The notes: generated by a model from the letters alone, not told the origin. Positions 17,873-27,868 are shown, counted from the stretch's first letter. The stretch: DNA of 64,000 bases from Roseitalea sp. MMSF_3546 (GCF_030732865.1 NZ_JASHKB010000015.1:1-64000); one strand, 5' to 3'. Made by a program: numbers and translations.

Positions 17873-19192
17873 GTGGGAATGCCAGTACAGACAACCGTCC
17901 TCGAAAACGGGCTGACCGTCGCGACCCAGCGATTTGACAAGGTCGAGAGCGTTTCGCTCGGCGTTTGGGTGAAGGCGGGCACCCGCAACGAAAAGGACCA
18001 TGAGCACGGCATCGCCCACATGCTCGAGCACATGGCGTTCAAGGGCACACGGACGCGCAACGCGCGCGAGCTCGCCGAGGCGATCGAAAACGTCGGCGGC
18101 GACATCAACGCGGCGACCAGCGTCGAGACGACGTCCTTCTTCGTGCGCGTTCTCAGGCACGACACGCTGCTGGCGCTCGACGTGCTGGCCGACATCCTGC
18201 AGAACTCGAAATTCGATCCCGACGAACTCGAACGCGAAAAGCACGTGGTGCTGCAGGAGCTGGGCGCGGTCAACGACACGCCCGACGACGTCGTCTTCGA
18301 CCGCTTCACCGAGACCGCCTTCCGCCACCAGACCATCGGCCGGTCGATCCTGGGCACGCGCGAGACGATCGGCGCGTTCACTTCCGACATGATCCGCGAC
18401 TATATCGGGCGCGAATATTCCGGCGAGCGCATGGTGATCGCGGCGACCGGCGCGGTCGATCACGATGAAGTCGTCAAAGCCGTCCAGGCGCGCTTTTCGA
18501 CCATGCCGCGCGCCTCCAAGGGCGGCGATCTGCGCCTTGCGCACTATGTCGGCGGCGACTATCGCGAACACCGCGACCTGCAGGACACCCAGCTCGTCAT
18601 CGGTTTCGAGGGCCGCGCCTATCACGTGCGCGACTACTATTGCAGCCAGGTGCTGGCCATGCTGCTGGGCGGGGCGATGTCCTCGCGGCTGTTCCAGGAG
18701 GTGCGCGAAAAGCACGGGCTGTGCTATTCGATCTACGCCTTCCACTGGGGATTTTCGGACACCGGCGTTTTCGGCGTGCATGCGGCGACCGAGCCGGGCG
18801 ACCTTGAAAAGCTCATGGAGCTGATCCTGATCGAGCTGAACCGGGCGGCCGGCGACATCGAACAGGCCGAACTCGACCGGGCACGGGCGCAGTTCCGTGC
18901 CAGCCTGCTGATGGCGGGCGAGAGCGCGCCGGCGCGGGCCGGCCAGCTTGCGCGGCAGATCCTGCTGTTCGGCCGGCCGATCCCGAACGAGGAATTGCTG
19001 CTGCGCCTGGACAATCTGACCGTGTCGCGGCTTCGCGACCTGGCCGGGCGCATCTTTGTGCAGTCCCAGCCGACAATCTCGGCGGTCGGACCGGTCAACC
19101 AGCTCATGGACATCGACACGATCCGCCAGCAACTGGTCAATGGCGGTGCGCAGCCCGCGCCGGTGCACATCAGACGGGCCGCCGTCGGCTGA
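17873..19192 (+). CDS. M16 family zinc metallopeptidase (processing peptidase-like)
   Basis: A protein of about 439 residues resembling the mitochondrial processing peptidase beta subunit. HMLEHMAFKGT is the inverted zinc motif H-x-x-E-H with the distal ligand Glu in the following helix (ARELAEAIENVGGDINAATS). LGGAMSSRLFQEVREKHGLC in the second half is the conserved R/Y region of M16 enzymes. GTG 17873 follows GGGGAG by five bases; ATG 17879 is an equal alternative. A single fused-type cytoplasmic peptidase is expected; substrate unknown. The pair thrC-M16 peptidase is a common alphaproteobacterial arrangement. Confidence 0.9.
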   Translation: MGMPVQTTVLENGLTVATQRFDKVESVSLGVWVKAGTRNEKDHEHGIAHMLEHMAFKGTRTRNARELAEAIENVGGDINAATSVETTSFFVRVLRHDTLLALDVLADILQNSKFDPDELEREKHVVLQELGAVNDTPDDVVFDRFTETAFRHQTIGRSILGTRETIGAFTSDMIRDYIGREYSGERMVIAATGAVDHDEVVKAVQARFSTMPRASKGGDLRLAHYVGGDYREHRDLQDTQLVIGFEGRAYHVRDYYCSQVLAMLLGGAMSSRLFQEVREKHGLCYSIYAFHWGFSDTGVFGVHAATEPGDLEKLMELILIELNRAAGDIEQAELDRARAQFRASLLMAGESAPARAGQLARQILLFGRPIPNEELLLRLDNLTVSRLRDLAGRIFVQSQPTISAVGPVNQLMDIDTIRQQLVNGGAQPAPVHIRRAAVG

Positions 19193-19230
19193 GCCCTGCG
19201 GGACCCGGCGGCGCCCACGGAGACGCGGCG

Positions 19231-19839
19231 ATGTTTGCCTTTTCCAACCGCAGCACTGGCAAGGCCGTCATGGAGGGGCGCCAGGTCCATCTGCGCCACC
19301 CCGAACTCGCCGATCACGAACAATGGGCCGCCCTGCGCGCACAAAGCGCGACCTTCCTCAAGCCCTGGGAGCCGGTCTGGCCGCGCAACGACCTCACGCG
19401 GCCGGCCTTTCGCGCGCGGCTGCGCCGCTACAACAACGAGATCCGCGCCGGCACGGGATATCCGTTCCTTGTGTGCCGCAATGGCGACGATGTGATCCTG
19501 GGCGGGATAACCCTGGGTAACATAAGGCGCGGGGTCGCCCAGAACGGGCAGATCGGCTACTGGATCGGAGCGCGCTTCGCCGGCCAGGGCTACATGACCG
19601 AGGCGGTCGCGCTGATCTGCGAGTTCGCATTCGCCCGCAACGGATTGCACCGCCTTGAAGCTGCCTGTATCCCCGGCAACAACAGATCGATCAGGCTGCT
19701 GGAAAGGAACGGTTTCCACCGGGAGGGTATCCTGGCAGCCTATCTGAAGATCAACGGCGCATGGCGTGACCATGTCCTTTATGCGCGCATCAATCCGCTG
19801 CATGTCAGTGCGGCGGCCTCGGACGGGACGGAACGCTGA
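19231..19839 (+). CDS. RimJ/RimL-like GNAT N-acetyltransferase
   Basis: A 202-residue GNAT protein of the ribosomal-protein acetyltransferase type. The sequence includes LRHPELADHEQWAALRAQS, IGYWIGARFAGQGYMTEAVA (acetyl-CoA loop, near residue 110) and RLEAACIPGNNRSIRLLERN, the R-L-E-A...P-x-N-x-x-S signature of RimJ. The family acetylates N-termini of ribosomal proteins or small substrates; which applies here is unknown. A GGAGACG site precedes ATG 19231. It lies 38 bp after the peptidase gene and 62 bp before the c-di-GMP gene. Confidence 0.88.
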   Translation: MFAFSNRSTGKAVMEGRQVHLRHPELADHEQWAALRAQSATFLKPWEPVWPRNDLTRPAFRARLRRYNNEIRAGTGYPFLVCRNGDDVILGGITLGNIRRGVAQNGQIGYWIGARFAGQGYMTEAVALICEFAFARNGLHRLEAACIPGNNRSIRLLERNGFHREGILAAYLKINGAWRDHVLYARINPLHVSAAASDGTER

Positions 19840-19901
19840 TACCGCAGAGCCCAACGCACCGGCAGGGATGGATCACACTGGCGCCGAGACGGCCGCTGGC
19901 G

Positions 19902-22778
19902 TTGCTCGCCTGTGCGCTGTGCGCCCTCGTGCTCCTGACCGCCTGGCCGACGGCGGCCAACGAGCCGATCAGCATCAACCGCGACGACACGGCGCTCGAC
20001 CTGACCCGGGCCGTGGAAATCTACCGCGATCGCGGCCCCACATTCCGCGTGTCGACCGCACCCGACGCCGAGGGCATCGTGCGCACGATCGAGGTGCAGG
20101 CGACAAGCGAGGAGACCGCCGGCAACTGGGCTGTGCTGGTGCTGACCAACAATACCGATCTTCAGATCGACCGGCTGCTCGTCGCGCCGCGCTTCCGGCT
20201 CGTCAATTCGGGCGTGTTCTGGCCCGATCTGGGCTCGCAGCGGATCGCGTCGATCACCCCGTCGGCGGGCTTCTCGCTCGACCGGGTCGCCGATCCGGAT
20301 GCGGACATCTTCGCCATCACGCTCGATCCGGGCGCGATCATCACGCTGGTCGCCGAGCTTGCCTCTCCCAGCCTGCCCCAGCTCTATCTGTGGGAGGAGG
20401 ACGCCTATCGCGAGATCGTCAATTCCTACACGCTCTATAACGGGATCGTGCTGGGCATTTGCGGACTGCTGGCGCTGTTCCTGTCGATCCTGTTCGTGGT
20501 GCGCGGCACCACCACCTTCCCCGCCGCCGCGCTGCTCGCCTGGTCGGTGCTCGCCTATATCCTGATCGATTTCGGCTTCGTCAGCCAGTTCAGCACCATG
20601 GACAGCGCGGCGATCGGCCGATGGCGGGCCATCGCGGAAGTCGCCATCGTCGCCTCGCTGGGGCTGTTCCTGTTCAGCCATCTGCGGCTCGACCGATGGA
20701 GCGACCGGCTCAGATGGACCGCTTTCGTCTGGCTGCTGAGCGTTCTTGCGCTGGGCGCGCTGGTCACGATCGATCCATCGATCGCCGCCGGGATTGCGCG
20801 CGTCGGCCTGGCGCTGACGGCGGCGTTCGGCCTGCTGCTGATCATCGTGCTCAGCCTGCGCGGCTTCGACAAGGCGATCATGCTGATCCCGGCCTGGGTG
20901 CTGCTGGTCGCCTGGATCTTCGCGGGCTGGATGACGGTGACCGGCGCGGTCGACAACGACATCATCCAGCCGGCGCTTGCCGGCGGGCTGGTGCTGATCG
21001 TCCTTCTGATCGGATTCACCATCATGCAAAGCGCGTTCGCCGGCGGCGCGCTGCAGGAAAACCTGTTCTCCAATGTCGAATTGCAGGCATTGGCGGTCAA
21101 GGGATCGGGCGGCATCGTCTGGGACTGGGACGTGGGACGCGACCGGCTGACCACGACGCCCAATCTGGGTCTGCAACTGGGCCTGCCGGCCAACGCCCTG
21201 CAGGGGCCGGTGCGCAACTGGCTGAAGATCGTCCACCCCGACGATCGCGACCAGTTCCGCGCCGCCCTGGATGCGGCGGTCGAGCAGCGCCGCGGCAAGA
21301 TCGACCTGACGCTGCGGCTGCGCACGGGGGAAACCCAGCACGCCTGGTACAATGTGCGCGCAAGGCCCGTCACCGGCGCCGACGGCTCGGTGATCCGCTG
21401 CATCGGCACGGCCAATGACGTCAGCAGCCAGAAGCGCGCCGAGGAGCGCCTGCTGCACGATGCCGTGCACGACAACCTGACCGGACTGCCCAATCGCGAA
21501 CTGTTCTTCGACCGCATCAAGTCGGCGGCGGCGCTGGCGGCGGCCGGCCAGGGCGTCAAGCCGACAGTGTTCATCGTCGATCTGGACCGGTTCAAGGAGG
21601 TCAATGAAAGCGTGGGCATGAATGCGGCCGACACGCTTCTGATCACCGTGGCGCGGCGGCTCAAGCGGCTGCTGCGCCCGCAGGACACGCTGGCCCGGAT
21701 CGGCGGCGACCAGTTCGGCATCGTGCTGGTCTCGGAGTCGGCGCCGGAGCTGATCGCCAATTTCGCCGAGCAGGTCAAGAAGACGATCAAGGCGCCGGTC
21801 AGCTTCGCCGAACGCGAGATCGTGCTGACACCGTCGGTCGGCCTCGCCACATGGACGGCGGACTGCCGGCGCGGCGAGGAGCTGTTCAAGGACACCGAAC
21901 TGGCGCTGCATCAGGCCAAGCGGTTCGGCGGCGACAGGGTCGAGCCCTTCCGGCCGGCCTTCCGCGACGGCAGCACCAATCTGCTGCAGATCGAATCGGA
22001 TCTGCACCGGGCGATCAGCCGTTCGGAAATCTATCTTGTCTATCAGCCGATCATCCGCGCGGCCGACAATTCGGTCGCCGGCTTCGAGGCGCTGATGCGC
22101 TGGCGCCATCCGCGGCGCGGCGAGATCCCGCCTTCGGAGTTCATCGCCGTGGCCGAACGGTCGGGCCTGATCGCCGAATTGGGTGCGCATGGCCTGGAGA
22201 TCGCCGCGGCGCAGCTCATGGACTGGGACACGGTGATCCGCGACACGCCGGTGTTCATCTCCGTGAACGTGTCCAGCCAGCAACTCGTGCGGCGCGACTT
22301 CACCAGCCAGGTCGCGGGAATTCTGGCGCGCTATCCGAACCGCCGCCACTCGCTGCGCCTTGAGATCACCGAAACCTCGCTGATGGAAAACCCCGAGCAG
22401 AACGTGCGCATCCTCGAGCGGATCCGCGATCTGGGCGTCAAGCTGGCCATCGACGATTTCGGCACCGGCTATTCGTCGCTGTCCTACCTGGCGCGCTTTC
22501 CATTCGACGTGCTCAAGATCGACCAGTCCTTCGTGCAGCCCGACGGGGCGCACCGCGAAGCGCTGCTCAACTCGATCGTGGAGATGGCGCACGCGCTCGA
22601 CCTGTCGGTCGTGGCCGAAGGCGTGGAGAACGAAGAGGACGCGAAGATGCTCGTCGAAATGGGCGCCGACTACCTGCAGGGCTTCGTCACCGGTCAGCCC
22701 GTGTCGGCGGACGAAGCCGCCGCCATGGTGGCCGAACAGAACCCGATCGTGGCCGACGACGAGCAGGCGGCCGAGTAG
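19902..22778 (+). CDS. Membrane sensor with 7TM, PAS, degenerate GGDEF and EAL domains
   Basis: A 958-residue protein. An N-terminal hydrophobic signal (to about 20) is followed by a periplasmic beta-rich region (to about 170), some seven membrane segments (about 178-385), a PAS domain (about 400-510), a GGDEF domain (about 520-680) and an EAL domain (about 695-940). The GGDEF motif reads IGGDQF (near 600), with Gln for Glu, so cyclase activity is unlikely. The EAL domain keeps GFEALMRWRHP, DDFGTGYSSLSYL and AEGVEN, so c-di-GMP hydrolysis is the likely output. TTG 19902 is the first usable start; no in-frame ATG exists nearby. Confidence 0.9.
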   Translation: MLACALCALVLLTAWPTAANEPISINRDDTALDLTRAVEIYRDRGPTFRVSTAPDAEGIVRTIEVQATSEETAGNWAVLVLTNNTDLQIDRLLVAPRFRLVNSGVFWPDLGSQRIASITPSAGFSLDRVADPDADIFAITLDPGAIITLVAELASPSLPQLYLWEEDAYREIVNSYTLYNGIVLGICGLLALFLSILFVVRGTTTFPAAALLAWSVLAYILIDFGFVSQFSTMDSAAIGRWRAIAEVAIVASLGLFLFSHLRLDRWSDRLRWTAFVWLLSVLALGALVTIDPSIAAGIARVGLALTAAFGLLLIIVLSLRGFDKAIMLIPAWVLLVAWIFAGWMTVTGAVDNDIIQPALAGGLVLIVLLIGFTIMQSAFAGGALQENLFSNVELQALAVKGSGGIVWDWDVGRDRLTTTPNLGLQLGLPANALQGPVRNWLKIVHPDDRDQFRAALDAAVEQRRGKIDLTLRLRTGETQHAWYNVRARPVTGADGSVIRCIGTANDVSSQKRAEERLLHDAVHDNLTGLPNRELFFDRIKSAAALAAAGQGVKPTVFIVDLDRFKEVNESVGMNAADTLLITVARRLKRLLRPQDTLARIGGDQFGIVLVSESAPELIANFAEQVKKTIKAPVSFAEREIVLTPSVGLATWTADCRRGEELFKDTELALHQAKRFGGDRVEPFRPAFRDGSTNLLQIESDLHRAISRSEIYLVYQPIIRAADNSVAGFEALMRWRHPRRGEIPPSEFIAVAERSGLIAELGAHGLEIAAAQLMDWDTVIRDTPVFISVNVSSQQLVRRDFTSQVAGILARYPNRRHSLRLEITETSLMENPEQNVRILERIRDLGVKLAIDDFGTGYSSLSYLARFPFDVLKIDQSFVQPDGAHREALLNSIVEMAHALDLSVVAEGVENEEDAKMLVEMGADYLQGFVTGQPVSADEAAAMVAEQNPIVADDEQAAE

Positions 22779-22805
22779 CAACGCCCGGGTTCTTCGCATT
22801 GCGGC

Positions 22806-23414
22806 TCAGGCGTTGCCGCCCTCGCGGATCAGGTTGGCCGCGCCGATCCCAAGACCGGCGATCAGTGCCTCGTACTTGCCGTCATTGTCGTGATCGAAGA
22901 CCAGCGCCGGGTCGGCATCGACGGGCAGCCAAGCATTCTCGCGGATCTCGCGCTCGAGCTGGCCGGCGCCCCAGCCCGAATAGCCAAGGGCGATCGCCGT
23001 TTGCCGCGGGCCATGGCCTTCCACGATCGATCTGAGGATCTCGAGCGTCGAGGTCAGATAGATGCGGTCGGAGATCGGAATCGTTGCATCGATGACGTAG
23101 TCGGCCGAATGCAGCACGAAGCCGCGATGCTCGTCCACCGGCCCGCCGATCCTGACGGGACCGGCCGAAGCATCGACGGCCTGCCGGGTCAGCATGATCT
23201 CGGTGTCGATGCCGGCGTGACCGACCAGTTCCGACAAGGTCATCGGGGCGGGCTTGTTGATCAGGAAACCCATTGCGCCGTCGACGCCATGGGCGCACAC
23301 ATAGACGACCGAATCGGCGAAGACCGAGGTCAGCATGCCCGGCATGGCGACGAGAAAGCGTCCCTCAAGGTCGCCATTTTGGGCGGATTCGGATCGTTTC
23401 GCCATCAACTGCAT
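22806..23414 (-). CDS. YqgE/AlgH family protein (UPF0301)
   Basis: A protein of about 202 residues. LEGRFLVAMPGMLTSVFADS, VYVCAHGVDGAMGFLINKPA and ALGYSGWGAGQLEREIRENA are the signature blocks of the YqgE/AlgH family. No biochemical role is settled for the family; AlgH was first noted in alginate regulation. ATG 23414 is chosen because GGA sits about six bases upstream; ATG 23405 and an earlier start at 23477 are possible. It converges with the EAL gene and diverges from the DsbD-N-like gene. Confidence 0.91.
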   Translation of the reverse strand: MQLMAKRSESAQNGDLEGRFLVAMPGMLTSVFADSVVYVCAHGVDGAMGFLINKPAPMTLSELVGHAGIDTEIMLTRQAVDASAGPVRIGGPVDEHRGFVLHSADYVIDATIPISDRIYLTSTLEILRSIVEGHGPRQTAIALGYSGWGAGQLEREIRENAWLPVDADPALVFDHDNDGKYEALIAGLGIGAANLIREGGNA

Positions 23415-23580
23415 CGATTCCAGCGTAACAGGCAGGGCCGAAATGGCCAGCGCCATAATCGGATATTGGGCCGCCACCTCGGAGAAAATTCAAGCCGGTG
23501 TTGCCTGAATTGCATGCTCACGAAGTTATGAGCGGCGAGCAAAGCGGCGTTTGTTGATCGGTAACGCGGCATCGGCGCAT

Positions 23581-24408
23581 ATGGTTCACATGACAAGGCT
23601 CGCCACGATCGCCGCCGCCGCGGCACTGCTCGCCACCGCTGCGGCGCCTCCCGCCGAGGCCCAGACAACGCCCTGGTTCGACACGGTCGGCGGCGCCGTG
23701 CGGCTCGTCGTCGAGCCGCCCGCACCCGATGCCGAGACGATCCGCGGCGCGCTGGAAATCGAACTCGACCAGGGCTGGAAGACCTATTGGCGCGAGCCGG
23801 GCTCATCGGGCATTCCGCCGCAGGTCGAGATCGGCCACAGCCGCGGCATCGGCGCGGTGGCCATCGGGTTCCCGGCGCCGGTGTGGATCGAAAATCCCTA
23901 TGGCGACTTTGCCGGCTATGACGCACCGGTCGCGCTGCCGCTGACCTTCACGCGCACCGCCAATGGCGCCGCCGAACTCGTCGCCGACGTGTTTCTGGGC
24001 ATTTGCGAGGACATCTGCATCCCCGTGCAGACGCGGTTCGAGCTCAAGGTCGAACCGGCCAATGGCAGCACGCTCGACGGCATGCGCGTCGCACGGGCCC
24101 ACGACCGTTTGCCCGGATCGCCGCATGAGGGCTTCTCGCTTGCCGAGGAGGACGAGGCCGGCCTCATCGCGGTCGACCATCGGGCGGCGGGCAAGACGCC
24201 GCCGGCGGTGTTCGTGCATGCCCGCGACGGCACGCAGTTCCTGCCGCCGATCCATGTCGGCACCCGGGATGGTGTCTCGCGTTACCGGCTCGAACCGGTG
24301 CGTCCATCCCCCGACGGTCGGGCCGTCGATACGGTGGTGACCGTGCGCGCGGGCGAGCACGCCTTCGAGGCGAGCCACGAGGTTCGCCTGGCCGGCGAAA
24401 ATCGCTGA
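23581..24408 (+). CDS. Secreted DsbD N-terminal-domain-like protein
   Basis: A 275-residue protein with a signal peptide (MTRLATIAAAAALLATAAA, cleavage near AEA-QTT). It continues with WKTYWREPGSSGIPPQVE and LGICEDICIPVQ, the conserved C-x3-C segment of the DsbD alpha-like domain found in thiol-redox proteins. There is no membrane or thioredoxin domain, so it is a stand-alone periplasmic member. ATG 23581 gives a short n-region; an earlier TTG frame exists. Role in cytochrome c or disulfide handling is inferred only from the domain. The peroxiredoxin gene follows on the same strand. Confidence 0.82.
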   Translation: MVHMTRLATIAAAAALLATAAAPPAEAQTTPWFDTVGGAVRLVVEPPAPDAETIRGALEIELDQGWKTYWREPGSSGIPPQVEIGHSRGIGAVAIGFPAPVWIENPYGDFAGYDAPVALPLTFTRTANGAAELVADVFLGICEDICIPVQTRFELKVEPANGSTLDGMRVARAHDRLPGSPHEGFSLAEEDEAGLIAVDHRAAGKTPPAVFVHARDGTQFLPPIHVGTRDGVSRYRLEPVRPSPDGRAVDTVVTVRAGEHAFEASHEVRLAGENR

Positions 24409-24491
24409 GAGCCTTTGCTCCCGCATCCGGGTATCAAACGCAGCCAAGCGCGCTATCAGCATCGCAGTTCATCCAGCACAAAGGACATGCG

Positions 24492-24995
24492 ATGCCCATC
24501 GAGACCGGCTCGACCCTCCCCGACATCACCCTGAAATCGATCACCGCCGATGGTCCCGCCGACATTGCGTCGTCGTCCTATTTCGGCGGCAGAAAAGTCG
24601 TTCTGTTCGCCGTGCCGGGTGCGTTCACGCCCACCTGCACGCTCAATCACCTGCCCGGCTATCTCGACAATCGCGACGAGATCCTCGCCAAGGGCGTCGA
24701 CGAGATCGCCGTGATCGCCGTCAACGATCCGTTCGTGATGCAGGCCTGGGCCGAACAGTCGGGCGGATTGGGCAGGATCGGGTTCCTGTCGGACTGGGAC
24801 GGCGCGTTCACCCGGGCATTGGGACTTGAGACCGATCTTTCCGCCGCCGGCCTCGGCGTGCGCTCGGCGCGCTACTCGATGCTCGTCGACGACCGTTCGG
24901 TGGCGATCCTCAATGTCGAGGACAATCCCGGCGCGGCCGAGGCCTCCGGCGCGGCGCGGATGCTCGAAATGCTGTCGGCCGAACCCGTCTCATAG
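24492..24995 (+). CDS. Peroxiredoxin (Prx5 type)
   Basis: A 167-residue cytosolic peroxiredoxin reducing hydrogen peroxide and organic peroxides. VVLFAVPGAFTPTCTLNHLP (near residue 37) contains the peroxidatic Cys in P-G-A-F-T-P-T-C, the Prx5/AhpC-TSA signature, and FVMQAWAEQSGG follows. There is no second strongly conserved C-terminal cysteine, so a one-Cys or atypical mechanism, with glutathione or glutaredoxin as reductant, is likely. ATG 24492 has AAGGAC just upstream. Confidence 0.93.
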   Translation: MPIETGSTLPDITLKSITADGPADIASSSYFGGRKVVLFAVPGAFTPTCTLNHLPGYLDNRDEILAKGVDEIAVIAVNDPFVMQAWAEQSGGLGRIGFLSDWDGAFTRALGLETDLSAAGLGVRSARYSMLVDDRSVAILNVEDNPGAAEASGAARMLEMLSAEPVS

Positions 24996-25122
24996 AGCGG
25001 CCTGTGCCGCAGCCAGAATTCGCCGGGTCCACAAGCGAGAACGCGGACACGCAGACCATGTTCGAGGACGAGCGACGCCGACCGGGCGGGTTCGGGCGCG
25101 GCCGTCCGGGTCGGGCCGGAAT

Positions 25123-25320
25123 CTAGCGATCCAGCCCGGAGCGGGTGCGGATGATCCCAGCGACGACGCCCGCCACCGCCCCGCCGATCACACCCGAACC
25201 GAGCGCTGCCAGCGAGAAGCCGTCGGCGACGAACCAGACCAGCACCGCGCCGATCCCCGCGCCGATCAACGCATAGGCGGCATACCGGCGCGGGTCGTTG
25301 CCGGAGCCGTTATCGCTCAT
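25123..25320 (-). CDS. Small two-helix membrane protein
   Basis: A 65-residue protein with a polar start ([16 protein letters not shown]) and two hydrophobic helices, [16 protein letters not shown] and [20 protein letters not shown], ending in a basic tail RTRSGLDR. Gly/Ala-rich helices suggest tight packing. Start ATG 25320 overlaps the end of rnhA by 11 bases, so it is probably the last gene of the ispH-thrB-rnhA unit. No family was recognised. Confidence 0.65.
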   Translation of the reverse strand: MSDNGSGNDPRRYAAYALIGAGIGAVLVWFVADGFSLAALGSGVIGGAVAGVVAGIIRTRSGLDR

Positions 25321-25804
25321 TTTCCACCTCGTCGTCGCGGCGGCCACCGCCTGTGGCCTTGAACGGTTTCATCCCCTGTCGCGCCAGTTCGTCGGCGCGC
25401 TCGTTTTCCTCATGACCAGCATGGCCCTTCAGCCAGTGCCAGCGCACGTCATGGCGCCGCGTCGCCGCGTCCAGCGCCTGCCAGAGTTCGGCGTTCTTGA
25501 CCGGCTTTTTCGACGCGGTCTTCCAGCCATTCTTCTTCCAGCCGTGGATCCAGCCCGAAATGCCGTCCTTGACGTAGTTGGAGTCGGTGTAGAGTTCGAC
25601 GGTGTGCGGGCCGCCCTTGAGCGCTTCAAGCGCGCGGATCGCGGCGGTCAGTTCCATACGGTTGTTGGTGGTTTGCGCCTCGCCGCCGGACAGTTCCTTG
25701 CGCCTGCCGTTCCAGTCGAGAACGGCGCCCCAGCCGCCGGGGCCCGGATTGCCCGAACATGCGCCGTCGGTGTAGATGGTGATGGTCTTTGCGTCAGTGG
25801 TCAC
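25310..25804 (-). CDS. rnhA: Ribonuclease HI
   Basis: A 164-residue nuclease cutting RNA in RNA-DNA hybrids. The four acidic catalytic residues are visible: [16 protein letters not shown] (Asp10 equivalent), NRMELTAAI (Glu), [10 protein letters not shown] (Asp) and [11 protein letters not shown] (Asp). The basic handle region [20 protein letters not shown] is intact. The start is GTG 25804, immediately after the thrB stop (TAAGTG), indicating translational coupling. The C-terminal tail is charged and probably flexible. Confidence 0.96.
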   Translation of the reverse strand: MTTDAKTITIYTDGACSGNPGPGGWGAVLDWNGRRKELSGGEAQTTNNRMELTAAIRALEALKGGPHTVELYTDSNYVKDGISGWIHGWKKNGWKTASKKPVKNAELWQALDAATRRHDVRWHWLKGHAGHEENERADELARQGMKPFKATGGGRRDDEVENER

Positions 25805-26770
25805 TTACATATCCAGCCCGTATTCGCGTGCGCTCGCAACGGTTCGGTGAAAGCGCATCTTGCGGATGTATTCGTCGGGATCCTTCTTGACGACCAGCGA
25901 GCCCTCCGGCGTCGTTACCCAGTCATAGAGCCGGGTGAGCATGAAGCGCAGCGCGGCGCCGCCAGCCAGGGTGGTCAGCGCGTCGACCTCGGGGGCGGTG
26001 AGCGCACGGACCGACCGGTAGCCGTTGAGCAGGGCCCTGCCCTTGGTCAGGTTGAAGGCGTGGTCGGGCTCGAAGCACCAGGCATTCAGGCACACCGCGA
26101 CGTCATAGGCGAGCGCGTCCGTGCAGGCGAAGTAGAAGTCGATGATGCCCGTCAGCTCGTCGCCCAGGAAGAACACATTGTCGGGGAAAAGGTCGGCATG
26201 GATGTTGCCCTGGGGCAGATCGCGCGGCCAGCGTGCTTCGAGCTCGACGAGAAACCCTTCCACCTCGGCGATGAACTCGGGCGCCATGTCGGAATTGGCG
26301 GCCAGGCATTGCTGCCAGAGCGGACGCCAGTCCTGAAGCGTCAGCGCGTTGCGGCGCGTTAGCGGGAAATCCCTGCCGGCCAGATGCATGCGCGCCAGCG
26401 CCGCACCGACCTCGGCGCAGTGGGCCGTCCTGGGCCGACGCATCCACACGCCTTCGAGAAACGTCACCATGGCCGCGGGGCGGCCGGCAAGCTCGCCCAG
26501 AACGGCGCCGTCACTGCGGTGCACCGGCTGAGGGCAGGACAGGCCGTTTCGGGCCAGATGCTCCATAAGGCCAAGAAAATAGGGCAGATCGGCAGCGTCG
26601 ACGCGCTTTTCATAGAGCGTCAGGATGAAATTGCCGCCTTCGGCGTGGATCAGGAAGTTCGAGTTCTCCACGCCCTCGGCAATGCCCTTGTAGGACAGAA
26701 GACCGCCGATATCGTATGCGGCCAGGAAAGCGTGCAGCTGGTCCTCGGTGATGTCGGTGTAGACGGCCAC
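25805..26770 (-). CDS. thrB: Homoserine kinase (APH-fold type)
   Basis: A 321-residue kinase phosphorylating homoserine for threonine synthesis. It belongs to the aminoglycoside-phosphotransferase-fold ThrB class used by alphaproteobacteria. Signs are [18 protein letters not shown] at the N-lobe, [19 protein letters not shown] (Brenner-like loop with catalytic Asp, near residue 190) and [19 protein letters not shown] (metal-binding Asp). The start is GTG 26770. It lies between ispH (15 bases upstream) and rnhA (no gap). Confidence 0.94.
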   Translation of the reverse strand: MAVYTDITEDQLHAFLAAYDIGGLLSYKGIAEGVENSNFLIHAEGGNFILTLYEKRVDAADLPYFLGLMEHLARNGLSCPQPVHRSDGAVLGELAGRPAAMVTFLEGVWMRRPRTAHCAEVGAALARMHLAGRDFPLTRRNALTLQDWRPLWQQCLAANSDMAPEFIAEVEGFLVELEARWPRDLPQGNIHADLFPDNVFFLGDELTGIIDFYFACTDALAYDVAVCLNAWCFEPDHAFNLTKGRALLNGYRSVRALTAPEVDALTTLAGGAALRFMLTRLYDWVTTPEGSLVVKKDPDEYIRKMRFHRTVASAREYGLDM

Positions 26771-26785
26771 GCAGGCTCCGGCTCG

Positions 26786-27799
26786 TCAGGCGGCAGAGCC
26801 GTTCAGGAAGGCCATGTCGCTGGCGGTCAGCGGCGTGTCGCGCAGCGACCGCATGACCGGGAAGAGTTCGTTCTCCTCGGCCGTCAGCGCGATGTCCACC
26901 GTCACGGTCCGGCGTTCGCGCAGTGCCTCGATGATCTCCTCGACGACGATCTCGGGCGCCGACGCGCCAGCCGACATGCCGATCGTCGCCGCCTCGCCGA
27001 TGCGTGACCAGTCGATGTCGGCGGCGCGCTCGACAAGCATGGAATCGGCCGCGCCGTGCCGTTTGGCGACCTCGACCAGGCGCATGGAATTGGACGAGTT
27101 CGGCGCGCCGACGATCAGGAAGATGTCGGTGCCCGGCGCGGCCTGCTTGACCGCCTCCTGCCGGTTGGTGGTGGCGTAGCAGATGCTCTCCGAGGACGGC
27201 GGTGTCAGCGCCGGAAAGCGCGCGGCAAGCGCGGCGATCACGTCGGCGGTGTCGTCGACCGACAGCGTCGTCTGGGTGACATAACCCAGTTGCTCGGGAT
27301 CGGGCACGGCGAGTTCGGCGACCTGCTCGGCGGTCTCCACAAGCGTCACCGCGCCCGCCGGCAACTGGCCCATCGTGCCGACGACCTCGGGATGGCCGGC
27401 ATGGCCGATCAGCAGCACGTGCCGGCCCAGGCGCTGATGGCGCATGGCCTGCTTGTGCACCTTGGAGACGAGCGGACAGGTGGCATCGAGATAAAGAAGG
27501 TTGCGCGCCTGCGCATCGGCGGGCACCGATTTGGGAACGCCATGGGCCGAAAAGACCACCGGGCGGTCGGCATGTTCGGGCGGGATGTCGGCCAGTTCCC
27601 TGACGAACACCGCGCCACGCTCGCGCAGCGCCTCGACGACGAACTTGTTGTGCACGATCTCGTGGCGCACATAGACCGGCGCGCCGTATTTCTTGAGCCC
27701 CAGAACGACGATCTGGATGGCCCGGTCGACGCCCGCGCAGAAGCCGCGCGGCTCGCACAGGCGGATCGTCAACGGCGGCTTTGTGGCGTGCAGGTTCAT
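26786..27799 (-). CDS. ispH: 4-hydroxy-3-methylbut-2-enyl diphosphate reductase
   Basis: A 337-residue [4Fe-4S] enzyme, the last step of the MEP isoprenoid pathway giving IPP and DMAPP. Cluster cysteines lie in [14 protein letters not shown] (near residue 21), [14 protein letters not shown] (near 110) and [12 protein letters not shown] (near 205). The Glu of the proton relay is in [12 protein letters not shown]-adjacent sequence typical of the family. First gene of the ispH-thrB-rnhA unit, with a 116-bp divergent region to hicAB. Confidence 0.97.
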   Translation of the reverse strand: MNLHATKPPLTIRLCEPRGFCAGVDRAIQIVVLGLKKYGAPVYVRHEIVHNKFVVEALRERGAVFVRELADIPPEHADRPVVFSAHGVPKSVPADAQARNLLYLDATCPLVSKVHKQAMRHQRLGRHVLLIGHAGHPEVVGTMGQLPAGAVTLVETAEQVAELAVPDPEQLGYVTQTTLSVDDTADVIAALAARFPALTPPSSESICYATTNRQEAVKQAAPGTDIFLIVGAPNSSNSMRLVEVAKRHGAADSMLVERAADIDWSRIGEAATIGMSAGASAPEIVVEEIIEALRERRTVTVDIALTAEENELFPVMRSLRDTPLTASDMAFLNGSAA

Positions 27800-27868
27800 G
27801 GGGGAGATGTCGAAGGTTTGAGTGCCGGTGTCAAGACAGCGGGCATTGAGGGATCGAAACGCCCCGCC

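Noticed and set aside
19779-22799. Open minus-strand frame of about 1000 codons opposite the c-di-GMP gene
   Set aside because: It is an antisense shadow of a GC-rich gene; composition is dominated by Arg, Asp, His and Gln repeats with no domain.
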